This document shows positions 46,497 to 58,598 of a DNA stretch of 64,000 bases, piece after piece. This DNA is from Lichtheimia corymbifera B2541. Taxonomy: Eukaryota; Mucoromycota; Mucoromycetes; Mucorales; Lichtheimiaceae. How positions within the stretch are numbered: the first letter of the stretch is position 1; each line of letters starts with the position of its first letter. The notes beneath the pieces were generated by a model. That model was not told the DNA's origin and ran no database searches. It saw only the letters and a list, made by a program, of their open reading frames with translations. The translations under genes were made by a program, and so were the position numbers. The stretch covers positions 1-64,000 of the forward strand of contig JNEU01001092.1 in assembly GCA_000697475.1 (NCBI GenBank), written 5' to 3'.

Positions 46497-48816
46497 TCTT
46501 TTTGATTGTATCTCAACATGGAAATGGAATAAACGATTAATAGCGGATTTATCACTTCCTTTGGGTGGTTAGGTTATGATGGGATAGATATAAGCAGCTT
46601 TATACGTGATATGATTCTTCATGTATTTCATTTCTCACAGTATCTTACAACTATATAATTAAAAAAATAGGCATCACGTGAGCAGTTATGGAGTTAGCTG
46701 CTAATTCACAAAAAAGGCATCAGCCTTACACAAATCTCTGGAATCTTCCAAAGACATCTGCATTGTTGTTGTCGCATACACTTCTTTACTGTTGATGAAG
46801 CCACATGATCGTAATCCTTTCCAACACATTCCTTTTAACATTGACATGCGATGTATGGCCACAACTTTCCAGTATTTTCGATTCCCTTTGTTTCCCGGTA
46901 GACTACCATACACACATAAATAATAATATGACTACAGCATGATCAATCACCGGTTTCGATCCTTTGGCATGCATTGTGCAAAGGTAAATGGGCGGATGAG
47001 AAATGGCATTTGATCCGTGCAATACCGTGAAAAGATAATGGGATGTACCAATTACTCGCAATGATGGCATCAACCATAATAGTCAAGTGGAGACAATAGA
47101 TAGATGACTACAACACACCTTTTCACATGTTGTGCAAATGATAGGGGATGTGTGGATGGTGGTGGGTGAGTGGACGAATGATACATAATCATGTCCTACA
47201 AGCAATTGAAGCCGATAAAATATCCAAAGGAATACCAAGCATTCGTTCCTGAGATCAACGAATCACTTTTCTTAAAAGCATCTTTTCGATCCATCTTTAA
47301 TTACAAGAAGGTAGACAATGGGCATGACTTTTGAGTGCAAACTGCTAATTACTCCAATGGGGAAGATAAATCGATACGAGACAAAGATGAATGGTTGGAC
47401 GTGAGGTGGCACTTGATAGCGTGGATATGCATACAAAAGATGATGGTTGTAGCTGCCGTGTAACTGACTATAAGGTGCCATGATCTTCCTTATGCGCATG
47501 GTAACGTAAGCCCCGACAAACTAAAAATCCTCCCCCTTTCTCCACTCACGACACACAGCTCTTTTTATTACTTACTCGCTTGGCTTTATCGCTTCACCAA
47601 TTCAACGATTCATCGACGACGACGATGTAATTCACGACTCCATTTACAATGAGCAGACACGCTTCGTACAATCCTATCTCTTTTCGCAGTTTTCCCACTG
47701 TTTTTGTACCCGTAAGGCAACACCACTTTGAATAGCTACGCTTTTATTGACTACCCTATTCTACTTCTTGGTTACCATTGCTATTGAGCTACTTGACAAT
47801 GACCAGCAGCAGCAAAGAGATGGATCTACAACCTTCGCGTTTTCGGTGGTAGAATAGACATAGACAAGTAGGCTGCACAACAACAATAAAGTGGGAGACG
47901 CTTTTCAGAACACGAGTACGTTGGTCATATCAGCAGCGAATTATCATAACTTCTTCATTATATGACATGAGTGAGAAAACGAAGGCAAGGATACAGACGC
48001 ATATGCTGAAAGGATAAAGGCAACTGAGTACGGTAACAGGAAGGATTGGTATCCTCATACCAGAGGATCGCTTGGAGGAATGGATGATGGATGGGTTAAG
48101 GTCATACAATTGAATCCTTGGCTTTTAACTTTGGAGAGGGCATGAGCATCCATATCAAGGGACACCTTTTTCCTTTCAATAAATCGCGTCAATTCAATGG
48201 CTGCACGCCTTTTCACATGCAACACTTTTATAACTAACTAAAGCGATGAACGATAGTGGATGGGTGTGGGTGTGGCGGTGAGTGGCGGTGAGTGGTGGTG
48301 GGTGGTGGTGGGTGAGTGGATGGTACAATGAGCTTCTCCATCCAATGAACTATTACTTTCCCCATGGTTACACATTGATCCTGCAGCCAACAATCCTATT
48401 CATGCTTTTCCCCAATGCATTCTTTTGCCCCTAATGATAATCCCTTCCTCACAAAATCGACGTTTACGAGCGAAGCAATCAGTTGGATGGCTTCTCAAGT
48501 TACATTTATGTAGTCCCAACACAAGTGTGGTTTCTTAAAGATTTGAGCTTATTGCAAGCCCATTGCCGAATACATAGTGTTAAGCCCTGCCACAAAAAAC
48601 CGACGTTTAGCGAGCGAAGCGAGCCAGTTGGAAGGCTAGTCTTTATTATTAAAATAATTGAATGTTGATAAGATGAAGTAATCCATAAAAGGAATAAAAG
48701 ATAAACAAAGACCAAAGAGATCACGGAAGAAGAACCATAGTAAAAGAATGTTGTTAGTATCAATAATGAAAGATCACAATACCCAAATACCATTACTTAC
48801 CCCCACTTGACCCAGC
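46497..48816. other. gene-free stretch with diverged dispersed repeats
   Basis: No gene is confidently seen in 2.3 kb. 47650-47715 could be a first exon (MSRHASYNPISFRSFPTVFVP, then a GTAAGG donor) behind a promoter-like leader, but no convincing second exon exists. Segments near 47110-47170 and 48200-48320 share ccttttcacatg and a GGTGGTGGGTGAGTGG motif, which suggests diverged repeats. Two related blocks around 48460 and 48600 share cgacgttta(g)cgagcgaagc followed by cagttgga(a/t)ggct. Confidence 0.45.
48260..48322. repeat. G-rich minisatellite
   Basis: A run of about 60 bp built from ggtggtgggt- and gtggcggtgagt-like units on the plus strand. A shorter relative (ggtggtgggtgagtgg) lies near 47158. 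Only short G runs (2-3) occur, so quadruplex potential is modest. Confidence 0.6.
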
Positions 48817-48818
48817 AA

Positions 48819-48914
48819 GCAGAGAACGCCGGGATAAACCCGGCTCCGACCCCCTCTACGTGGTTAGCGTAGGGGGATCGTGGATGGCTGTGCCGGTGTT
48901 TATGTTCTCTGCTA
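48819..48914. repeat. 95-bp structured inverted-repeat element
   Basis: It is bounded by perfect 10-bp inverted ends, agcagagaac and gttctctgct. Inside are a perfect hairpin (gccggg-ataaa-cccggc) and a second stem with one bulge (ccccctctacg against cgtaggggg). The right end, in reverse complement, repeats ataaac-accggc after the terminal 10 bp, so the ends are related beyond the terminus. It reads as a minimal MITE-like or structured-RNA unit; no protein-coding content. Confidence 0.6.
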
Positions 48915-48934
48915 TTGCAAGATGTCAGTATAAA

Positions 48935-49690
48935 TCATACATTAAGATCCAAACTTGACAGACTTACCTTGCTGAGGAGGAGGATGCCGGGGGGAAAGGG
49001 GAAAGGCGGAGGCGAGTGGAGACGAGGGACACCGAATAAATAATAAATAAATACAATCCTTGCTGAACAAGGAACTTGACCACCATCTTGGCCATGGACC
49101 ATGAACAAGGAACTTGACCGTCGACTTGAGCAAAAAGAATCCTTCACTTGATGACAATAACACCAGAAAAGATAACGCCAGCATGTTGTCAGACCAGTGC
49201 AATAGTGTGCATGACCAAGAGCCGTAGACAAAATGTACCAAGGTTCCACCAATACCAAGAGACCATGACACCACCCACGTTTTCTGCTTGATGACAAGGC
49301 GCCAACAATGACTGCTGCCTGTTGTCAGACCCAATGACATGATATGGCAAGAGCAAGGACCATGGATCAAAGAACATGACACCCACAACTGAAAGTAATA
49401 GCAAGGACCACCCAGTGATAGTAGAGGGCTACAGCAGTCTTGAAGAGTAACAGCATGGCTTGATTGTAAGAGCAGCGCTTCGTGATAGAGCAATACATAG
49501 AGCAAGAGAGTAAGATTGTATAGAGAAGAGAGAAGAGAGAAGAGCGAGAAGAAAGTGATGGAAAAGGGTCCGTGCCACATCTTGCTTATATAGAGTTGGG
49601 GCTGTGAAAATGGAAAGGAGTAGATCCAAGTAGAAAAGATAACGAGGATCCAGAACTCCAGTATCATCAACATCAGGTGGATGTCTCATA
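48935..49690. repeat. low-complexity region with internal direct repeats
   Basis: Phrases such as gaacaaggaacttgacc, ttgatgacaa, tgttgtcagacc and gcaaggacca recur several times with variable spacing. Long minus-strand frames here have a skewed Ser/Leu/Cys composition with no domain and are read as non-coding. An agaagagag-type run lies near 49526-49550. Confidence 0.5.
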
Positions 49691-52600
49691 CACGGGCGTT
49701 CTTTTTCACATTCTCAAAGGAAGGATCTTTTTTCTCGGATCACAATGACGCACTAAATTGGAACCATTGTTTGCTCCCCCATATTTCTCTCTACGCGTGC
49801 GCTTTTTTTGCAAGTGGCCAAATGATAGGATCCTTTTCCCCTACATCACAATGACGCATCAGATTTACGTTTGCTGATTATTTGTCCTTCCCTTATCGTT
49901 AATAAATCGAATTCGTTTTAAGAATATAGTAGTTATCAACAACGATGAATGAGCCTGTATGACATTTCATTAAAATTATTGCATGATTCAGTGTGATAGA
50001 AGTGCATGGGGATGTCTAAAGAAAACCGGGTTGTTGATGGCAGCTGCACCAACATCAGGTGGATGTCTCTAACGCGGGCGTCGTTTCCTCAACGAGCGCG
50101 ATCCCATGTGAGGCTGCAAAAACAAATTCATACATGCATCATTTCTCAATGGGCACGATCCCATAAATGGCTACGAAAAAAACACTTTCACTCATTCATG
50201 CGTCAATCCTCACAGCATCAGAGGGTACAGAAAAATAAAACAATGTGTCAACTTTATCGCACCTATCGGATCCCTCGTAGAAGCACAAGATAAGGGTAAA
50301 AATGACATTTGTTGGGGATGAATGCATGAATTCAAGAGCATCACGAGTGACAAGCGAGAGACAACATGAGTTGTAAAGTATGCCTCGACCTACATGGTCG
50401 CGTGTACAAATAAAAAGTGTCATTGTTGATCCCTCATTGGTGTATGAGGAGGAGATAAGCAATGGGACATTGCGGGAATAATGCATGAATCCAAAAGTAT
50501 CACGCGTGACAACAGGGAGAGGGAACTGCCTCCAATGACCACATGTTGGAGGAAGAAAATGTTATTGATGATCCACCATTGCTTGGTGAGAAGGAGATAT
50601 CGGAAGGGTATGCCATTGTAGATCCACAAACGATTGGCTTCAAGGCGCTACGGGAATGTGCACAAGTCACTGCATGAATCAAAGGATGCCAAGAAAAAAA
50701 ATACATTGTGTCAAAATCTAGGGGTCAATCTATCCCCCTCCCCACAAACACAGGATCCCAACAAGAAACACAATTGTTGATGCATGAATCCATTGGTTCA
50801 CGGAGCTACGAGATAAGGGAGGTGTGTCATTGTTGAATCATGGATTCCATGTTCATGCACGGGAAAAAGGATCGTGGGGGTCAACACATAAACAAAGGTT
50901 ATCTCGAGCAGCGAGGATGGAAAAGAGAAAATGTTTACATCTACATCTAGGCCCATGGATTCTTGGCTCATTGACCATGGGAAAAGGGATGCAAGTACCT
51001 GAACAGCAACAAAAAAAAGATAACGTGTCATTGTCTGATTCTCGGCCCAGATAGCCAGGTGTAAGGAATGCATTGGTTCACAGAGTAGAAAATAATAATG
51101 ACATACCATTGTTAACTCATGGATATTAGACTCATGCACAAAAAAAAGGAGTGATTGGGGGAGGGTAAGTATGTAAACAAAATAATCCCGAGCAGAGAAA
51201 TGTAGAAATCTACATCTCGACCCACACGACTCCGAGTAGAAACACAAGCTATTGTTGATACACGAGGTATGTATATGGGCGTATCATTTCTGTTGTATGG
51301 TTCCATAGCTCATTGAGTAGGGCAAAAGGAATATGAGCACCCGATAGCAAGAATAAAGACACCGTGTCATTGTCTAATCCTACACCCACATAGCAGGATG
51401 CAGTGGTTCATGGGAGAGGAGGTAAGAGTGGCGTGACAGTGTCGAATCATGGATCCTAGACTCCTGCACCAAAAAAGGGATCGTGTGTGGGGTCAACACA
51501 AAAACAGAGATTATCCCGACTAGTGAGGGAAATGTCTAAATCTACATCTAGGCCCGTATGGCCATGTAGCAAAAAAAGCTGTTGTTTATGCATGAACATT
51601 GACACGTGCGTGTGAGATAAAGTGGCGCGCCGTTGCCCATTTTTCATCCGGGGCTCGTGTAACACGAGAAAAAAGAAAATGTGGGTCAGCACATGAGGAG
51701 CAAGCGGTTAAAGAAAAACGACAATTTTACTACACACCGCCCTACATAGCCGCTTGTAGGAAAAACCCCCGTTGTTGCTGCAAGAATGTATTGGTTCATG
51801 TAACACGAGATAAGAATGGTGTGTCATTGTTTCAATGAGCTTGAGAAAAACGAGCGTGTTCGGGCAACTGCATGCCACGAGTAGCGAAAAAAAAAAAGAT
51901 CGATGTCAAAATCTACATATCAGGCCACATGACCACGTGCAGGAAGGAAAAAACTATGGATTACATACGAGGTAAAGCATTGCGTCGAGCCTGAGAAAAA
52001 CGACCGTGTAGAGGCAACTGCACAAAAAAAAAGATGTGGGTATGCCTGATTCTCGATCCGTAGGACAAGACCTATAGAAAAACTATTGTTGGTAGCTGAA
52101 TGCAATGGTCCATGGGGTAGGAGATAAGGACGTTATGTCATTGTTTAATCTTGGATCGCAGACTCATACACGAGAAAGGAGAATATGGGGCGGTATGTAA
52201 ACAAAAGCTATTCCAGTAGAGAGATAACAAGTAAGACATGTCTACTTCTCGATCCACATAACCACGTGCAGGCAAAAAAAAACATAGAGTACATACGAGA
52301 TAAGGCGTTGCGTCATTATTGATCCAAGAATCCATAACCCGCCAAGATTATGGAAAACTAGTGTGTTGGGGTAACTGCATGAATCAAAAGTATCCGGAGC
52401 AGCGCGTGTATGGTCTGATTTTTTGTACACGGGGCCACGTGTGCCGAAAAAGTTAGCTGCAGTTATTGATCATTGAATCCATTCTCAGGAGTCATGAGAA
52501 GAGAAGTGCGTCAAAGTCTGGCTAAAACAAATGTATCTCGCTCGAGTAATGGGGAAAAGTAACATCGATAATCTCATCTCGGTCTATGCTTAGAGATATC
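49691..52600. repeat. degenerate long-period repeat region, gene-free
   Basis: A loosely repeated unit recurs near 50828, 51105, 51437 and 52135. Its order is: gtcattgttgaatcatggat-like; a run of A with gga; a (t)gggg-tcaacacataaacaaa-like stretch; ttatctcgagcagcgagg-like; aaatctacatctaggccca-like; a terminal poly-A with tgttgtttatgcatga-like. The copies are diverged by many substitutions. No supported coding frame was found in 2.9 kb, consistent with decayed satellite or transposon-derived DNA. Confidence 0.6.
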
Positions 52601-53445
52601 AGATGCTATATTATATGGGTATAAAGAAGTACGACGGGAAACAAAAGATCAATGTATTCAATCGCTGTTGCCAGCAACTCATCCTTTATATACGTTTCTA
52701 TGATACTTGTGTGATGCTACTACATGGAAATGGTGGGGTTTACATATGAAGACGTTGTGGAGGATAAATGACGTGGTCGGTTGAATCGATGGAGCTCATC
52801 ATCATGATGATAAAATAGCTTTTTTACAAGATCCAATCACAAAAAGAAAGGAGGTAAGCTATACCATCGAATGCACCATTTGTTCAAGACACAATGAATC
52901 AATCAGGCCCTCCCTCTTCCTTTCTTTTTCCTTTATCACGCCATTTACACGTGGATAAGCTTCCATAATAATCCTCCACAAATCTTTCTATGATGCAATG
53001 CATCGAGTGGCACACGCAAGACGAGGTCAAACACAGAAAGGAATCTTTTACTACATTCGAGGAACTAGGGAAAAAGATACATCGATTTGGAAAGTTTCTA
53101 TCCTTTAGACATGGATGGTGCTAGTATGGATGTAAAGTGGCATTTGATATGTGGAGACGAATCGTATCCATGGTGAGTCGAAATATGCAGTTGGATGAGG
53201 ATGATTGACAGGTTGTACAAAGAATGATGATAGTAGCTGCCAAGGAATAGGGCTGTAAAGTACGATCACTGGACGCACCAACCGTCAAGGATGATAGCAT
53301 CAGAACGTCAAATTGACAATGAAAACATAAGAACAAAGGCCCTTTTTCCACGCGTTGTATATATCCAATCCCTTCCAACACATTGAACCAAAACAAGATT
53401 CAGATCCATATCGATAGGCATTCGTTTGTATTGACGCAAATTATT
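52601..53445. other. gene-free spacer before foldback copy B
   Basis: No supported gene. Part of it (53110-53270) weakly resembles 47385-47480 (tggatgtaaagtggcattt against tggacgtgaggtggcactt; agtagctgcc against tgtagctgcc), which suggests another old dispersed repeat. Confidence 0.4.
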
Positions 53446-54627
53446 ACACGTAAATAAATCTGCTCTATGCAATGGCTATCTGCTGTCCACGTGAAAAGGC
53501 TGGAAGTGAAGTTGCTGCAAGTAACTTGAGACAATGGAGTAAAAGACATCGATAATAGCAACGGCTGCTACGTTTGGTCGCGGCAGAGGAGTGTGCAAGA
53601 GCGTACGTTGTAGTAGAGTGACAAGGCTGTGAACGCTGTTTGAGGCAATGGAGAATAGACATGGCTAATAGCAACTGCTGGAATGAATGCTGTTACGTTT
53701 GATGGTGGTTGAGCATTGTACAGAGAAGGTGAAGTGTCAAGAAACGCGGGTGCTGTAGCGTGGTGCACACGCCATGAACCTGCCATTCAGTCAAAGACAT
53801 TAGGTCAAGACAGTTGTAGGATTGACATGATGGGTTGAAGCTGTAGACAATCGTTCGCAGGTGGTAGTTGTACTTGAATGGGGCAACAGTTGAGAAAGAG
53901 AGAAAGAGAGAAGAAGATGGGAGTGGAAGAAGTGGGAAATTTAAAGAGCACAGGCACTGCCCTATAAATCCATGCACACTGTAAATTGATCCATGACCTT
54001 GATTGCCTCTCTCGAACCTGAAACTTTCACACAAGATGCTCTTCGACATGCTGATCAACTTTGTCTTAATAAAGAATCCACACTTCATTGAAAAATTTTG
54101 AATGGGAGGGTGTAATGTGGGGTTTACTATGGGCGGTCGGAAATGGGGTACGCGCCGGATTTATCATTTATCGATTTAGTATGTATTACCTTGGGATTGC
54201 CCACTTTGAACTTGAAACTTGGTCAGAAGGTTCGCTGCGTCATGCTGATCAACTCCATTCATTTAAAAATCGCAGATTTCACTATAAAAGTTTTAAATGC
54301 GGGCGTCCCCAAATGTAGGATGGAAGATGACAAAAGTAAGGTCGACGCTCCCTAAACCCGAGATCGCCCATCTCGAGCCTGAAATTTTCATGCAAGGTAC
54401 TTTCGACCGCGACGAGCAATTTCGTCCTCATAAAGATGCTACACTTCATTATGAAGATTTTGAATGGCAGCGTCCAAATGTTTGGACGGGAACATAGATA
54501 AGATATACGGCCCGCGCCCGCCGATATTGGCCATCACGCACATGAAACTTGGTCAGGATGGGCTCTCGGCCACGCTGATCAACTTTGTTCTCATAAAGGC
54601 ACCACACTTCATTGTAAAGTTTAGATA

Positions 54628-54835
54628 TACGGTCACCTTTATGTTTTTACATATGCTGTAACCATAAGGCTATATGGAGAGTGCTGTTTGTTCATTGTGA
54701 AGTATCATGCAAATGAGCTGTGTTGCACAAAGAAGTCCGTCTGCATCTTCGGCTCTATCGGGGTCTACCTACTTGACAATGAACAAACACCACTCTCCAT
54801 ATAGCATCACGCTTACAGCATATCTAAAACATAAA
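54628..54835. repeat. hairpin H4 in foldback copy B
   Basis: The left arm, about 54628-54705 (cctttatgtttttacatatg onward), pairs with the right arm, about 54770-54835 (caatgaacaaacaccactct onward). It corresponds in position to H0 of copy A. Confidence 0.6.
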
Positions 54836-55225
54836 GATGCCCATAATCAAAAATTCTACAATGAAATGTGGGGTCTTCAATCGAACAATATTGCTCGTCG
54901 GGTGGTAGCGCACTCTGTGTAGAAGTTTCACGATCGTCGTGGCCATTCTCAGATTCACCCAATGTCACCACCAGCCAAAGTGAACCAGGTCGACCTCTTG
55001 AATTTTTTTTTTCGACGAGGCTGGTGGCGACATTGCGAAAATCTAGGATTGGCCACCACGATCGTGAAACTTCTACACAGGGTGCGCTGGACCACGCCGC
55101 GCAACTTTGTTCGATTGAAGACCCCACGTTTCATTGTGAAGTTTAGAGATATGACTGTCTTTATGTTTTATATATGCTGTAAGCGTGATGCTATATGAAA
55201 AGTGGTCTTTGTTCATTGTTAAGTC
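54770..55225. repeat. near-palindrome H3 in foldback copy B (arms about 206 bp)
   Basis: The left arm 54770-54976 and right arm 55019-55225 pair around caatgtcaccaccagcc and ggctggtggcgacattg. It uses the same central sequences as H1 and H2 of copy A. The loop carries a run of nine or more T. Confidence 0.8.
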
Positions 55226-55325
55226 GCCAGACCTTGATAGAGCCGAAGATGCAGAGGAGAGTGTTTGTGTAACGCAGCTGATTGGATAGAACTGAAAGGG
55301 TCAATGCATGATACTTGTATAATAG

Positions 55326-56357
55326 GAATTGGCACTGTTATCGAATCCACTGCACAGGAATGACACGCTTGCTCCAGATATTCATTCCCATGATTCAATT
55401 CTCTTGATGGCTGTTGACAATGGTAAAGAGCTGATACATTGGTAAGAGGGCTTCCCTAAGAAGAAAGAGCCTTGGTCCATGCAATTATATGAAGATCTGG
55501 GATAAGCAATGTCGTAGCAATATCTATCATCCATATACTACCACAAACTACTTGACGTGCGTAAACGGTAGGTTCAGCATGAGATATTGAAGAGTGGTTT
55601 ACTTAGCAAAGCCTGATATGTAGTAGCAAAAGCCCCGTCTGCAGCTGTGTGTAAATGTAACGGATTGGATGTTCCCAGTCTCAGAAAAACACGTGGTATA
55701 GCAACATGCAGTAGTAGTGAGACCTCATTCCATTGACTGTAAATATCAAATGTACTATGATGGGTGACAAAATAATATTCATGCTACATGATGGATCAAA
55801 GGATATTACTGCAAACTGTCTCTTTTATTACATTGTTTTAAGCAGTCGCATGCATAATAGCAGCAGCTCTGGCACACAATGACGACAAGAGCTGTGTTTT
55901 CATGCGAGCTTACCATAATAGTCTTGTGCACGAGTTAAATGTGGGTTGAAGGCATATTGATTGGCTAAAGCGAATCCATGTTGATCCCTGATATTCCCAT
56001 CGTGGATGTAAACCTTTTCATCAAATATATCAATTTTACTGGATGCTTGCTATTGCTGCTATCCATTAGGAGGAGGAATCATCCATTGTTTTGAAAAGCA
56101 TGCTATGATTTAAAATGGGGAAGAGGCATACTTTATTTATCAATGTGGAGACAACATAATCTATGTAAAGAACAGAGAAGGGGAAGGTAACATGGCTATA
56201 AAATGAAGCAGCATGCATAACACGCGGACACCAGTGATTCCAGGGCCAATGGGCATTTCGCAGCTTTAAGATTAGACTTACCCAGCGACACGTCACATAA
56301 ATTGGAGTACCTCGACGCGAGCTCAGCGCAGCTTGACGTTTTTGACAGTTCGACAAG
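55326..56357. other. intergenic region, nothing recognised
   Basis: About 1 kb between foldback copy B and CCT2. No supported coding frame or RNA gene; the proximal part is the CCT2 promoter. Confidence 0.4.
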
Positions 56358-58376
56358 ATGGTAAAGTAGTAAAACGCTCAATGATGGCTCGTTGCTAATC
56401 ATCCCTTGCTTCATATAGTCTCTCGCACCAGTACAAATTTTCCAAGACCAAGCTACCGAAGAAAGGGCAGAGAATGCGCGTCTGGTAATAATAAAGCGAC
56501 ACACGACACGATTGACTCGGATCATCTAACCTCATCGTGAAAACCAGTCTTCTTTCATTGGTGCCATTGCAGTTGGCGATCTTGTCAAGAGCACGTTAGG
56601 ACCTAAGGGCATGGTATGTAAAAAGATGGATCGATAGAGAAGGAAGGGAACAAGAGGTATACTGATACAGGTACATCATCTCTTAGGACAAAATTCTGCA
56701 GTCTGCTGCAACAGGAGAGATCCTTGTTACCAACGATGGTGCTACTATTCTCAAGTCAATTGCTCTCGATAATGCTGCCGCCAAGGTGCTTGTCAACATC
56801 TCCAAGGTGCAAGATGACGAAGTGGGTGATGGCACCACCTCCGTATGCGTTTTGGCTGCCGAATTGTTACGTGAAGCAGAACGTCTTGTGAATCAACACA
56901 TCCATCCACAAACCATTATTGAAGGCTATCGTCTTGCATCAGCTGCTGCATATAAGGCATTGGAAGGTAGTGCTGTGGATCGTAGTCAAGATAAGGATGC
57001 TTTCCGTGAAGACCTTGTCAACATTGCAAAGACCACTCTCAGCTCCAAGGTGTTGTCCCAAGACAAGGAATATTTCGCCAATCTTGCCGTCGATGCTGTT
57101 CTTCGTTTGAAGGGTTCCACCAATCTTGAAAACATCCAGATCATCAAGAAGCCAGGTGGCAGATTGATCGATTCTTATCTTGACGAAGGTTTCATTCTTG
57201 ACAAGAAGATTGGCGTCAACTGCCCCAAGCGTGTTGAAAACGCAAAGATCCTTATTGCAAACACACGTAAGTGATATTTTATTGTGTACCATAGTATGAG
57301 GAGTGAGATCTAATGATTGTGGTGTAGCCATGGATACCGACAAGATTAAGATCTTTGGTGCTCGTGTTCGTGTTGATGCTACTGGCAAATTGGCAGAGTT
57401 GGAACGTGCTGAGCGTGACAAGATGAAGGCAAAGGTGGAGAAGATCAAGGCACATGGCATCAACTGCTTTGTCAACCGACAGCTTATCTACAACTGGCCC
57501 GAGCAATTGCTTGCAGATGCTGGTGTCGCAAGTATCGAACATGCAGACTTTGAAGGTGTCGAACGATTGGCCCTTGTAACAGGTAAAACAAAAGCAAAGA
57601 TACAATCCATGTTGTCCATTATCTTATGCGTGCTGGATAATAGGTGGTGAAATTGCTTCTACCTTTGATCATCCTGAATTGGTGAAACTTGGTCACTGCG
57701 ATCTTATTGAAGAAATCATCATTGGTGAAGATAAGGTAAAATGGAGGATCACTTTGGATCAAGTGAATGAGATGGCTAAGTACATATCGTAGTTGATCAA
57801 ATTCTCCGGTGTTGCCGCTGGTGAAGCATGCACAATTGTCCTTCGTGGTGCTACTCAACAGTTGCTTGATGAAGCTGAACGTTCCTTGCATGATGCATTG
57901 TCTGTTCTTTCGCAAACTGTCGGTGAACCTAGAACAGTTCTTGGTGGTGGCTGCACTGAAATGTTAATGTCCAAGGCTGTGGATGAAATTGCTGCCAAGA
58001 CTGCCGGTAAACCTGCTATTGCTGCTGAATCCTTTGCCAAGGCCCTTCGACAAATGCCCACTATTCTTGCTGATAATGCTGGTTTCGACTCCTCGGAACT
58101 CGTCGCACAATTGAGAGCTGCCCACTATGAAGGCGATGCTACAGCTGGTCTCGATATGGTAAATGGCCGAGTGGCCAATGTCCGTGAACTTGGTATCACA
58201 GAGTCCTTCAAGCTCAAGAAGCAAGTCTTGTTGTCTGCATCAGAAGCAGCTGAAATGATCCTAAGAGTTGACGATATCATTCGATGTGCACCTCGGTAAG
58301 TTATTGGGAAATAGTGTCAATGAGCCGGTCCTTACGCCCCCCTTTTTCTTCCCTCTTTAGTCAACGAACAGCGTAG
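56358..58376 (+). CDS. CCT2: chaperonin TRiC/CCT subunit beta
   Basis: There are eight exons: ATG alone (56358-56360), 56419-56484, 56548-56613, 56687-57266, 57328-57582, 57644-57735, 57793-58295 and 58361-58376. Together they give 526 aa, the usual CCT-beta length. Motifs include [43 protein letters not shown] and the ATPase motif [20 protein letters not shown]. Later ones are [50 protein letters not shown] and [19 protein letters not shown]. It is a subunit of the cytosolic hetero-oligomeric chaperonin that folds actin and tubulin. The first intron follows the ATG directly. Confidence 0.96.
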
Positions 58377-58598
58377 AGAGTGAAATTTGACTAGTATTAC
58401 GATTGATACATTGAATACATTCATGAGCATACCTCATCATATCATCACATTTATTGCCTTTTAAAAAGTGTATGTCGTATGATCGCTTTTATCCCGTTAT
58501 CCCATTATCCTATTTTCCGTACACATGAACGTTTCAGTGGTACAAGTCTATGATCCTTTATTCTGGACGACCAATAAGGCCCTTTCCCCAATTCTGAA

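Larger units (their letters stand above)
53446..55325. mobile_element. foldback element, copy B (incomplete)
   Basis: It matches copy A (656-4435) from the left arm (cacgtaaataaa ... gcaagtaacttgagacaatgg) through the 75-bp modules and terminal hairpin, and stops resembling it at about 55325. There copy A continues into its roughly 191-bp repeats and right arm. Copy B lacks the 196-bp tandem duplication and the right terminal inverted arm. It contains about six copies of the module: 54015, 54205, 54375 and 54545 forward, 54860 inverted, 55065 forward. No transposase frame. Confidence 0.65.

Noticed and set aside
47650..47960. Spliced gene starting MSRHASYNPISF
   Set aside because: The leader and start look plausible, but the only frame-compatible second exon is short and Asn-rich, with no family.
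48942..49673. Long minus-strand frame of 243 codons
   Set aside because: Skewed Ser/Leu/Cys composition, no domain, overlaps direct repeats and shares the region with another long frame; read as non-coding.
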